Below, piece by piece: positions 9,821-17,651 of a stretch of DNA of 64,000 nucleotides; position 1 is the stretch's first letter; each line of letters begins with the position of its first letter. The stretch is taken from NCBI RefSeq assembly GCF_030818695.1, contig NZ_JAUTAR010000001.1, positions 2,288,501 through 2,352,500 of the forward strand, given 5' to 3'. The translations under genes were made by a program, and so were the position numbers. The notes under the pieces are model-generated. The model saw nothing but the letters and a program-made list of their open reading frames with translations. It did no database searches and was not told where the DNA came from. This stretch comes from Chryseobacterium sp. SORGH_AS_0447 (lineage in GTDB: Bacteria > Bacteroidota > Bacteroidia > Flavobacteriales > Weeksellaceae).

Positions 9821-9997
9821 ATGAAAGAACTAATCGAAAAAATCAACGCGGAATTTGAAGCTTTCACAACGGAAGCTAACCAACAAGTAGAAAAAGGAAA
9901 CAAAGCAGCTGGAACAAGAGCTCGTAAGTCAGCTTTAGAACTAAGCAAACTGTTCAAAGATTTCAGAAAAGTTTCTGTAGAAGAATCAAAAAAATAG
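9821..9997 (+). CDS. Histone H1-like (Hc1-type) small DNA-binding protein
   Basis: 58 residues, MKELIEKINAEFEAFTTEAN at the start and LFKDFRKVSVEESKK at the end, with a basic centre GNKAAGTRARKSALEL. This short Lys/Arg/Ala-rich helical protein is the standard Hc1-family histone-like protein of Flavobacteriia and Bacteroidia, thought to coat or compact DNA. The TAnnTTTG box 20 bp upstream and the terminator directly behind it make it a single-gene unit. No partner gene is indicated. Confidence 0.85.
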   Translation: MKELIEKINAEFEAFTTEANQQVEKGNKAAGTRARKSALELSKLFKDFRKVSVEESKK

Positions 9998-10005
9998 TTG
10001 TTCTC

Positions 10006-10032
10006 AAAACCGGTCGTCAGGCCGGTTTTTTT
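10006..10032 (+). terminator. Terminator of the histone-like gene
   Basis: AAACCGG at 10007-10013 pairs with CCGGTTT at 10022-10028, followed by TTTT. It starts 9 bp after the stop codon. Confidence 0.8.
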
Positions 10033-10568
10033 ATGACATTTTGTGGAGGAGTATGCGGCGGCTAGTCAGTGGTGAATTTTGCTCCTCAAGTGAATCGTGA
10101 ATTAAATTAACCCGCGAAGTAGATTGATCATTGATAGAAAGTGAATCGTGAATTTCGCCCTGCGAGTCAATGGTGAATTTTAATATATTGAAAATTGACA
10201 AGAAAAGCGGGTTGACGGCTCACCATTCACTTTTAAAGCCATGCTGTTGTAAACCACCCCGTCAAAAATTATGAAATAATTTTTGCCACCCCACCAAAGG
10301 AGTGGAATTTTCGGTAAAGTGTTTATCAGTTATTCTTTTGATTTAATTTATCATTTACTTTTACTATTTCCACTACTATCATTTGCTGAACGAAATGGGT
10401 CATAATGAGTTGGCAAAATGAGAATATACTGGAAATTGACAAGCGAAGCGGATTGACCATTCACCATTCACCATCAACCAACAACCATCAACCATTCACG
10501 ATCAACCCCATTTCCCTTTCACCCCAAATCGCCCGCTTTTCTTATCTTTAGGCCAATCAAATTTTAAT
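10033..10568. repeat. Non-coding stretch with degenerate repeats
   Basis: No gene is supported. Variants of GTGAATCGTGAATT and GTGGTGAATTTT recur, with a run of ACCATTCACCATCAACC-like motifs at 10458-10506. CCACCCCGTCAAAAATT at 10255-10271 is the reverse complement of part of the 228-bp tandem repeat near 16 kb, so this is a decayed relative of that family. Confidence 0.6.
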
Positions 10569-12134
10569 ATGAAGATCAGTAAACTTTTGATGGTGCCTGC
10601 GATGATGGTGGTGGCACCGTATGCTTTAGCACAAGCTTCCGATTCACAGGAAAAGCTGAACCCTGTAGTTCAGAACTTTGTGAACGAAATCAATACCGGA
10701 TCTCAGCTGGAAGAGATGGCCTCTGAACTTTTGGACGGCATTGGTCCGCGGTTGGTAGGAACGCCCGAAATGCTGGCGGCAAACGAATGGGCGGCGGAAA
10801 AACTGCGATCCTGGGATATTGATGCAAGATTGCAGCAGTTCGGCACCTGGAAAGGCTGGCAAAGAGGCATTACGCATGCAGACCTTGTATACCCACGCGT
10901 TAAAACCTTATCGGCGACCCAGCTGGCCTGGAGTCCGGCCACGAAAAGACCGGTAGAAGCGGAGGTGATCATTCTCCCCAAAGTTTCTTCCAAGACCGAT
11001 TTCGACCGTTGGCTGCCGTCGGCAAAAGGTAAAATCGTCCTGATGGCACAAAACCAGAAAATCGGACGGTCGGATGAGCAGATCAAGGAATTTGCAACTC
11101 CTGAACTGTATGAAAAATTAAAAAAAGAAAAAGAGCAGGCTTCAAAGGATTTCCAGCAATACATCAGAAATATCGGTTACGACAACAGCAGTCTTCCCAA
11201 AGCTCTTGAAAAAGCCGGCGCTGCGGGAATTGCCATTTCCAACTGGACGGGGATCATGGGGGCAAATAGGGTCTTTGATGCGAAAACCGCTACCATCCCG
11301 ATGATTGACCTGGACCTCGAGGATTACGGAATGCTGTACCGAATGGCAGAGAACGGGAAAAAGCCGAAAATAAAAGTCGAGACCCGCTCCAAAATTCTAC
11401 CGGATGCAAAAACATTCAATACCATCGGTATAATAAAAGGCAAAGAAAAGCCGGAGGAGTATGTTATCCTTTCTGCCCATCTCGATTCCTGGGACGGCGC
11501 TCAGGGAGCTACCGACAACGGAACAGGTGTTTTAACCATGCTTGAAACCATGAGGATCCTGAAAAAATATTATCCCAACAACAAAAGAACCATTGTTGTA
11601 GGACTTTGGGGCAGCGAAGAGCAAGGGCTGAACGGCTCGAGGGGATTTGTCGCGGATAATCCTGAAATCATCAGAGGAGTGCAGGCCGTCTTCAACCAGG
11701 ACAACGGAACGGGCAGGATTGTGAATATCAGCGGACAGGGTTTTGTAAATGCTTACGATTATCTCGGAAAGTGGCTGAATGCGGTTCCTAAAGTGATTAG
11801 GAGCCAGGTTAAGACCGATTTTCCGGGGATGCCGGGCGGTGGCGGTTCCGATCATGCTTCGTTTGTAGCGGCCGGGGTTCCTGCTTTTGCCCTGGGCTCG
11901 CTGAACTGGGGATATTTCGGATATACCTGGCATACGACGAAAGATACGTATGACAAAATTATTTTTGATGAAGTGAAAAGCAATGTGATTTTAACGGCCA
12001 CCCTGGCTTATATGGCTTCCGAAGATCCTGAATTTACCAACCGTGAGAAAAGAGCGATGCCTGCTGATGAAAAAGGGCAGGTAATGAAATGGCCGGAAGT
12101 AAGAAAGCCGATGAGGGATTCTAAAGAGTATTAA
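10569..12134 (+). CDS. Secreted M28-family zinc peptidase
   Basis: 521 residues with a signal peptide ending near ALAQA. A PA-like insert precedes the catalytic domain. Metal ligands and catalytic residues are visible in order: H304 and D306 in AHLDSW, D316 in ATDNGTG, the glutamate pair E350-E351 in WGSEEQGL, a later Asp in NQDNGTGR and His in the C-terminal YTWHTTKDTYD. This is a di-zinc aminopeptidase or carboxypeptidase layout acting in the periplasm or outside the cell on peptides. Monocistronic; the 5' DNA is the repeat-rich stretch. Exact peptide preference is unknown. Confidence 0.85.
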   Translation: MKISKLLMVPAMMVVAPYALAQASDSQEKLNPVVQNFVNEINTGSQLEEMASELLDGIGPRLVGTPEMLAANEWAAEKLRSWDIDARLQQFGTWKGWQRGITHADLVYPRVKTLSATQLAWSPATKRPVEAEVIILPKVSSKTDFDRWLPSAKGKIVLMAQNQKIGRSDEQIKEFATPELYEKLKKEKEQASKDFQQYIRNIGYDNSSLPKALEKAGAAGIAISNWTGIMGANRVFDAKTATIPMIDLDLEDYGMLYRMAENGKKPKIKVETRSKILPDAKTFNTIGIIKGKEKPEEYVILSAHLDSWDGAQGATDNGTGVLTMLETMRILKKYYPNNKRTIVVGLWGSEEQGLNGSRGFVADNPEIIRGVQAVFNQDNGTGRIVNISGQGFVNAYDYLGKWLNAVPKVIRSQVKTDFPGMPGGGGSDHASFVAAGVPAFALGSLNWGYFGYTWHTTKDTYDKIIFDEVKSNVILTATLAYMASEDPEFTNREKRAMPADEKGQVMKWPEVRKPMRDSKEY

Positions 12135-12300
12135 ATAGGTTGGAAGTTGGATGCTTGATGTTGGAAGTTTTTACTGTTTTGGTATTGACGTTTAGTTTGT
12201 TTAAAAAAAGATATTTTAAATCCAGTTTTAAAATTTGGCTCTTTCTTCGTTGATTTTCTTAAAATAGAATAAATATTTCTACGGGTACAAATAATTATAA

Positions 12301-12329
12301 ACGGACGGCTCAATCAATGAGCCGTCTGT
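12301..12329 (-). terminator. Hairpin overlapping the 3' end of the RDD gene
   Basis: ACGGACGGCTCA at 12301-12312 pairs with TGAGCCGTCTGT at 12318-12329 (one G-T pair) around a 5-nt loop. The RDD stop codon sits inside it, and the minus-strand sequence beyond is T-rich. Confidence 0.6.
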
Positions 12330-12885
12330 TGTTTTCGGTAGGTTTTAGGTCAAGCAGATGACGGATTTCCTCCATTCTGCTTTCTTTTATAATGTAGGTT
12401 GTACAGATTTTATTGTTCAGATACATCCTGAAATTCATTTGGGTTGAGGTCTTTTTGCCATAGGGACTTCGGGAGGTCTGCTCGGTAAAAAGAGGATACA
12501 GATTGGCAAGGCATAAGATATTTCTTTTTAGCGATTTCCTGAAGTTTGGGTAATGGCCTTCGTCATCGATAACTTTCATGCGGAAGATCTTTTTTCCTAA
12601 TGTAGTTCCGAAATAAAATTCCGTTACCGATCCCAATACAATAACCCATGGAATCGACAGTAAGACACTTATTAAAACCGTTTTATGAAGGAGGTAATAA
12701 AAAATTAAAGTAAACAGTGACATATCGATCCACTTGGCAAAAAGCCTTTGGGTCTCATTTCCTTTAAACCCCGGATTGTAAGGCAGGTAATATTCGTAAG
12801 CATGATATATCCTTTTTCCATACAAATCAAAATCCGGAGTGGGGCGGTGGATGATTTTTCTTTCTTTAATTTCCGATATTTTCAC
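12310..12885 (-). CDS. RDD-family membrane protein
   Basis: 191 residues. It has a first hydrophobic pair at about residues 50-90, then TLGKKIFRMKVIDDEG, the signature of RDD proteins (small Arg/Asp-containing membrane proteins of unassigned or transport-related role). The N-terminus MKISEIKERKIIHR and the basic C-terminal tail are soluble. A close paralogue lies directly upstream (12977-13554) but is frameshifted, so this copy may be the only working one. No other partner gene is evident. Confidence 0.7.
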   Translation of the reverse strand: MKISEIKERKIIHRPTPDFDLYGKRIYHAYEYYLPYNPGFKGNETQRLFAKWIDMSLFTLIFYYLLHKTVLISVLLSIPWVIVLGSVTEFYFGTTLGKKIFRMKVIDDEGHYPNFRKSLKRNILCLANLYPLFTEQTSRSPYGKKTSTQMNFRMYLNNKICTTYIIKESRMEEIRHLLDLKPTENNRRLID

Positions 12886-12976
12886 AACAATTTGTTTATC
12901 CTTTGTATATATAGCAAAAATCGCAAAAGTCAGTAATACGACCGATTAAAATTAAATAATTTAAAAAAGGGGCGAA

Positions 12977-13554
12977 TCAACTGATGAGCTGCCCGCTGTT
13001 TGCGGGAGTTTTTATATCCAGCCTATTTCTGATCTCTTCAATTTTGCTTTTCTTTACAATATACGTTTTGCAGATCTTATTATTCATATACATGCTCATA
13101 TTTGTTCTGATAGAGGTTTGGGTACCCATAGCAACCGTTCTGGATGTATGTTCCGAAAAGGAGGGATAGAAATTGGCCAGACACAGGAAATTTCTTTTTA
13201 AGAAGTCAGAAAATCAGGATACTTTCCAAAATCATCGATAACGGCCATTCTGAATAGCTTTTTCCCTAAAGTACTTCCCCAAATCGTTTCGGTAATACTT
13301 CCTGCAATAATTACGGAGGGTATGGAATACAGAAAAGAAACCAAGGGATTTTGCCTGAATAGGAAGAAGAATATCAGGAAAAAAACTAGCATATCGGTTA
13401 TTTTAGCCACTTCCCTTTGTTTATTAAGGTTCGGCAAACTGTTTTTATAAGGCAAACTATATTCAAAGAAATCGTAAATGCGGTTTCCGTCTGCATCAAA
13501 ATCCCCGGTGGCCCTTCGCGTAATCTTCTTTTCTTTGAGCTCTGATATTCTCAT
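12977..13554 (-). pseudogene. RDD-family paralogue broken by a one-base frameshift
   Basis: The first frame (13554 down to 13198) gives 118 residues, MRISELKEKKITRRATGDFD to KYPDFLTS, and stops. Reading on in the next frame from about 13200 gives LKRNFLCLANFYPSFSEHTS and then MYMNNKICKTYIVKKSKIEE, ending in a stop at 12977. This is collinear with residues 121-191 of the neighbouring intact RDD protein (LKRNILCLANLYPLFTEQTS, MYLNNKICTTYIIKESRMEE). The total of 578 nt is one short of a multiple of three, so a single base is missing near 13197-13205. It could also be a sequencing error. Confidence 0.8.
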
Positions 13555-13563
13555 TACCGTTTA

Positions 13564-15687
13564 TTACAGGATCATGCTCAGCTGAACTCTTTTTCTTCCT
13601 TCATCTACGTCGGTCACTTTTACCTGAACGTGCTGATGGAGCTTCACCACTTCATTCACATCCGATACGAAGCCGTCTTTCAGCTGCGAGATATGAACCA
13701 ATCCGCTTTCTTTGATGCCCAGGTCTACAAAGCATCCGAATGCCGTAATATTATTCACGATTCCCGGGAGAACCATTCCTGTTTTCAGATCTTTGATGCT
13801 TTTTACCTTCGGATCGAACTCGAATACTTTCGCCGCTTTCCTCGGATCCAGTCCCGGCTTTTCCAGTTCTTTCAGGATGTCTTTTATGGTTAAGATCCCA
13901 ATCTCTCCAGTAATATATTTTTCAGGCTGAATCTGCGCGATCTTCTCTTTGTTTGCAATAAGCTCATCCGTTTTTATACCGAGGTCTTTAGCCATTTTTT
14001 CTACGATTCCGTAAGCTTCCGGATGAACGGCCGAATTATCCAGCGGATTTTTAGCGTGGTGGATCCTGACAAAGGCCGCCGCCTGCTGAAACGCTTTTTC
14101 TCCTAACCGCGGAACTTTTTTCAGCTGCTTCCGGTCTTCAAAAGCGCCATTTTCCGCCCGGTAGTTCACGATGTTTTCCGCCATCTTTTCGCCGATTCCG
14201 GAAACGTAGCTCAGTAAAGATTTGCTGGCGGTATTGAGGTTGATGCCTACTGCATTCACGCATTTCATCACGGTGGAATCCAGTTCGTTCTTCAGCTGCG
14301 TTTGGTCGACATCGTGCTGGTACTGACCGACACCAATCGATTTTGGGTCGATCTTTACCAATTCTGCCAGCGGGTCAGCCAGCCGCCTTCCGATTGAAAC
14401 GGCACCGCGCACTGTTACATCATACGTCGGAAATTCTTCTCTGGCAATTTTACTTGCTGAGTACACCGAAGCCCCGGCTTCCGATACCACGAAGACCTGT
14501 AAAGGTTTGTCGAAGGCAATTTTCTTGATAAAAAATTCAGTTTCGCGGCTGGCCGTTCCGTTTCCGATCGAAATCGCCTCAATGTTGTAAGCGTTTACCA
14601 TTGAACGGATCTTTTTCATGGCCATTCCGCTTTCGTTCTGGGGAGCGTGGGGATAGATGGTCTCGTTGTGAAGGAGATCGCCTTTTTCATCGAGGCAAAC
14701 GATTTTACATCCGCTTCTGTAGCCCGGATCGATGGCCAGGATTCTCTTTTCGCCCAACGGCGGGGCAAGCAGCAGCTGGGTCAGGTTTTCGGAGAAGATC
14801 TCAATCGCTTTTTTATCCGCCTTTTCTTTAGCTTCCTGCAGGGTTTCGTTGGAAATGGCAGGTTCCAACAGCCGTTTGTAACTGTCTTTAATGGCCAATG
14901 CAATCTGCTCTGCCGATTCGTTGTTGGATTTGATGACGGCTTTTTCGATAAATTCGATAGCTTCTTCTTTGTCGATGCCTACATTTGTTTTGACAAACCC
15001 TTCGGTTTCTGCCCTCAGCATGGCTAAAAGACGGTGGGAGGGTGTCCGGTTCAGGCTCTCTTCCCATTCGAAATACTGGGAGAATTTCTGGGCGTCTTCT
15101 TCCTCCTTTTTGGCTTTTACCACTTTGGAAGTAATCATCGCTTTCCGTTGAAACAGCCGGCGAAGGTTTTTACGCACATACATATTTTCATTGATCCATT
15201 CCGCCATAATATCGCGCGCGCCCTGCAAGGCTTCTTCTTCGGAAGCCACCTGATCATTGATATATTTTGCCGCAAGAGATCCGATATCCTGTGCTTTCTG
15301 GCTCATGATGATTTTCGCTAAAGGTTCCAGCCCTTTTTCTTTCGCCACATCTGCTTTGGTCTTTTTCCTTTTTTTGAAAGGCAGGTAAAGGTCTTCCAGT
15401 TCCTGGATATCAAAGCTTTCCTGTATCCGCTGATGCAGTTCAGGCGTCAGTGCCTGCTGTTCTTCAATGGATTTTAGAATGCTTTCCTTTCTTTTTACAA
15501 GGTCTTCAAAGTGTTTGTTGAGTTTGGAAATCTGCTCGATCTGTGTTTCATCAAGATTCCCGGTCCTGTCTTTCCGGTATCGGGAAATAAAAGGAATCGT
15601 GCAGTCTTCCGCCAGCAGTTCCAGCGTAGCGTTGATGCTTTTTTCGGATATATTGAGGGTTTGTCGGATATAGCTTATCGTGTTCAT
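13564..15687 (-). CDS. tex: Tex-like transcription accessory/RNA-binding protein
   Basis: 707 residues from the ATG at 15687, giving MNTISYIRQTLNISEKS. An upstream extension to 15918 is open but reads through a repeat and looks non-coding. Domains in order are the Tex N-terminal helical region, a YqgF/RNase H-like domain (ILAIDPGYRSGCK, then SIGNGTASRETE), helix-hairpin-helix motifs (LLSYVSGIGEKMAENIVNYR) and a C-terminal S1 domain (GIVNNITAFGCFVDLGIKES). Tex proteins bind nucleic acid in the cytoplasm and influence transcription. The gene end is 9 bp from the frameshifted RDD gene's start. Confidence 0.9.
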   Translation of the reverse strand: MNTISYIRQTLNISEKSINATLELLAEDCTIPFISRYRKDRTGNLDETQIEQISKLNKHFEDLVKRKESILKSIEEQQALTPELHQRIQESFDIQELEDLYLPFKKRKKTKADVAKEKGLEPLAKIIMSQKAQDIGSLAAKYINDQVASEEEALQGARDIMAEWINENMYVRKNLRRLFQRKAMITSKVVKAKKEEEDAQKFSQYFEWEESLNRTPSHRLLAMLRAETEGFVKTNVGIDKEEAIEFIEKAVIKSNNESAEQIALAIKDSYKRLLEPAISNETLQEAKEKADKKAIEIFSENLTQLLLAPPLGEKRILAIDPGYRSGCKIVCLDEKGDLLHNETIYPHAPQNESGMAMKKIRSMVNAYNIEAISIGNGTASRETEFFIKKIAFDKPLQVFVVSEAGASVYSASKIAREEFPTYDVTVRGAVSIGRRLADPLAELVKIDPKSIGVGQYQHDVDQTQLKNELDSTVMKCVNAVGINLNTASKSLLSYVSGIGEKMAENIVNYRAENGAFEDRKQLKKVPRLGEKAFQQAAAFVRIHHAKNPLDNSAVHPEAYGIVEKMAKDLGIKTDELIANKEKIAQIQPEKYITGEIGILTIKDILKELEKPGLDPRKAAKVFEFDPKVKSIKDLKTGMVLPGIVNNITAFGCFVDLGIKESGLVHISQLKDGFVSDVNEVVKLHQHVQVKVTDVDEGRKRVQLSMIL

Positions 15688-15754
15688 CTGAAATTTTAAA
15701 CGGCTAAAATACATTCTTTTTACAAGAGTAGGGCTGAATAAAAGGAAAACCGGA

Positions 15755-16360
15755 GGGTGAGTGGTGAATTTTGCGCTGCCAGTGAATGGTGAATGGTCAA
15801 TCTTAATGGTGTGGTGAATGTTGGAAAGCACAAAGGCGCGAAAGACTTTTAAATGCTTTGCTGGAAAAAGGCGCAAAGATTTATCTCTGATAAAATGGTG
15901 TACCGCTGAAACCTTCACCGCAATTCCCCTCCGGTCCGGAGGGGTGTCGAAAATTCAGGGAATTTTTGACGGGGTGGTTTTAGGGTGAATAGTAAATTTT
16001 TCGCTGCAAGTGATTGGTGAATGGTCAATTTTAATCGTGTCGTGAATGTTGGAAAGCACAAAGGCGCGAAAGACTTTTTAAATGCTTTGTGGGAAAAAGG
16101 CGCAAAGATTTTATCCCTGATAAAATGGTGTACCGCTGAACCTTCACCGCAATTCCCCTCCGGACCGGAGGGGTGTCGAAAATTCAGGGAATTTTTGACG
16201 GGGTGGTTTTAGGGTGAGTGGTGAATTTTGCGCTGCCAGTGAATGGTGAATGGTCGATCTTAATGGTGTGGTGAATGTTGGAAAGCACAAAGGCGCGAAA
16301 GACTTTTAAATGCTTTGTGGGAAAGGCGCAAAGATTTTATCTCTGATAAATTATGAACCG
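15755..16360. repeat. Tandem 228-bp repeat, about 2.6 copies
   Basis: Copies begin at GGGTGA at 15755, 15983 and 16212 (periods 228 and 229 bp). The marker GGAAAGCACAAAGGCGCG recurs at 15823, 16051 and 16280. The first two copies include a palindrome around CCCCTCCGG..CCGGAGGGG and end in TTTTTGACGGGGTGGTTTT; the third breaks off near 16360. Frames inside, such as 16021-16212, are not genes. The repeat also supplied the false N-terminal extension of Tex. Confidence 0.9.
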
Positions 16361-16598
16361 CTGATTTCCAAAGCATAAAATTCAGCGATTCGTATTAGCG
16401 ACATGAAAATTTGACAACGTCAAATTCTTTGCGTCTTAAAACATTATTATTTTAAATAAAAATTGAGATCTTCGCATTCCGACCAGGAAACATCTTTATC
16501 AACTACCAATAAAATTTATGATTGGTTTTCATTTATTGATGTATGTCAAGAAAACAGGAAACGGAAGTATTTATCTTTGGGTTTTTAAATGAAAACTC

Positions 16599-16628
16599 TT
16601 GTGGGATGTTTCATTTTGCTTATATTTA
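16599..16628 (+). promoter_or_regulatory. Likely promoter of the YceI gene
   Basis: TTG at 16599-16601, 19 nt, then TATATTTA at 16621-16628, one mismatch from the flavobacterial TAnnTTTG box. The start codon is 31 bp downstream. Confidence 0.5.
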
Positions 16629-16659
16629 AAATCTTAAACTTTTTAATAAAATAAATAAT

Positions 16660-17337
16660 ATGAAAAAACTTAGTGTTATTGCATTGGTGGCCGTAGGAAT
16701 GCTTGCCGCATCTTGCAACAAAGACAAATCGGCTGGAGATGCAGCAACCTCTACCGAAAAAACCGTAGCGGAAAGCAAAGGTGAAGTATTGCCGGTAGAT
16801 ACTGCAGGTTCTGTGGTAAACTGGAAAGCGTTCCACAAAGGAGGAATGGCGCCGCGTTGGGGAACTTTAATGGTAAAATCGGGAGATCTTAGCATTGAAA
16901 ACGGAAACGTAACTGCAGGAAACTTCGTGATCGACATGAACTCCCTGAAAGTAGATCCTGCTTCCGTAACCGAAAAAGACAAAAAATACACGGATCTTGA
17001 AGCCCACTTAAAGAATCCTGATTTCTTCGATACGGCTAAAAACCCAACTGCAGACTTCAAAATCACCAGCGTAACCGATCTTAAAGAGCCGTCTAAAGAC
17101 GCCGTAGCCGGAGCCAACAAAACCGTAAGCGGAAACCTTACCCTATCCGGAAAAACAATGAACGTTACCTTCCCGGCTAAAGTAGACGTGATGGAAAACG
17201 CCGCATCCGTACAGGCTAAATTTACCGTAAATAGAGCGGATTGGGGAATCAAATTCGGAACTTCCGAAACCGATCCTGCAGAATGGATGATCAGCAAAGA
17301 CATCGAAATCGCAGTAGACGTAAAAGCGAAAAAATAA
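16660..17337 (+). CDS. YceI-family lipocalin-like lipoprotein
   Basis: 225 residues. A lipoprotein signal with the lipobox AASC at residues 16-19 is followed by a low-complexity linker and then the YceI beta-barrel: VVNWKAFHKGG, GNFVIDMNSLKV, a HLKNPDFFDTAKNP block (the family's conserved HLxxxdFFd) and a late VNRADWGIKFG. YceI proteins bind isoprenoid-like lipids in the periplasm; the ligand here is not known. It has its own likely promoter and terminator. Confidence 0.85.
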   Translation: MKKLSVIALVAVGMLAASCNKDKSAGDAATSTEKTVAESKGEVLPVDTAGSVVNWKAFHKGGMAPRWGTLMVKSGDLSIENGNVTAGNFVIDMNSLKVDPASVTEKDKKYTDLEAHLKNPDFFDTAKNPTADFKITSVTDLKEPSKDAVAGANKTVSGNLTLSGKTMNVTFPAKVDVMENAASVQAKFTVNRADWGIKFGTSETDPAEWMISKDIEIAVDVKAKK

Positions 17338-17360
17338 TATTGTTAGATCTAATCTTGTAG

Positions 17361-17389
17361 GCCGCCCCTTTTGGGGGTGGCTTTTTTTT
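17361..17389 (+). terminator. Terminator of the YceI gene
   Basis: GCCGCCCC at 17361-17368 pairs with GGGGTGGC at 17374-17381, followed by eight T residues. Confidence 0.85.
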
Positions 17390-17465
17390 GTGAATTCCTG
17401 TTATCGATGAAAGTTTATGACGACGACTGTATAATTTTATAGTGAGAAAACTGTACGTCTTGACA

Positions 17466-17548
17466 TTTAGATATAAAAAATGCCCCGCAGATAGGCGAGG
17501 CGCTAAATGTTTTCACAACGGAATAATCCTTATTGTGAATTGCTTTCA
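17466..17548 (-). ncRNA. tracrRNA of the type II-C system
   Basis: On the minus strand this begins ATGAAAGCAATTCACAA at about 17549, which pairs perfectly with the repeat end read as TTGTGAATTGCTTTCAT. It continues AAGGATTATTCCGTTGTG and ends in a hairpin, GCCTCGC / GCGGGGC (17501-17495 and 17488-17482), followed by ATTTTTT. An anti-repeat, a middle region and a terminator stem form the usual tracrRNA layout for Cas9. It is divergent from cas9, 100 bp away. The anti-repeat proves that the mature crRNA has the repeat portion starting GTTGTGAATTGC, meaning the array is read on the minus strand. Ends are estimated. Confidence 0.85.
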
Positions 17549-17552
17549 TGTA

Positions 17553-17560
17553 CAAATGTA
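17553..17560 (-). promoter_or_regulatory. -7 box of the tracrRNA promoter
   Basis: On the minus strand this reads TACATTTG, an exact TAnnTTTG match, ending about 4 nt before the anti-repeat. The nearest TTG is only 13 nt upstream, shorter than usual. Confidence 0.6.
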
Positions 17561-17651
17561 GAAAATATTTTTTCAACGGATTTATGGTTTCCCGTAAAAT
17601 ATTTATTTTTTTTCTTTTTACATTTATGCAATTTCTAAAAACTAATAGATT

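Noticed and set aside
15688..15918. 77-residue N-terminal extension of Tex
   Set aside because: Sequence composition is unlike Tex, it runs into the tandem repeat, and the internal MNTISYIRQ start matches the family N-terminus.
16021..16212. 63-codon frame inside the tandem repeats
   Set aside because: It lies wholly within the 228-bp repeat and changes with each copy; not a gene.
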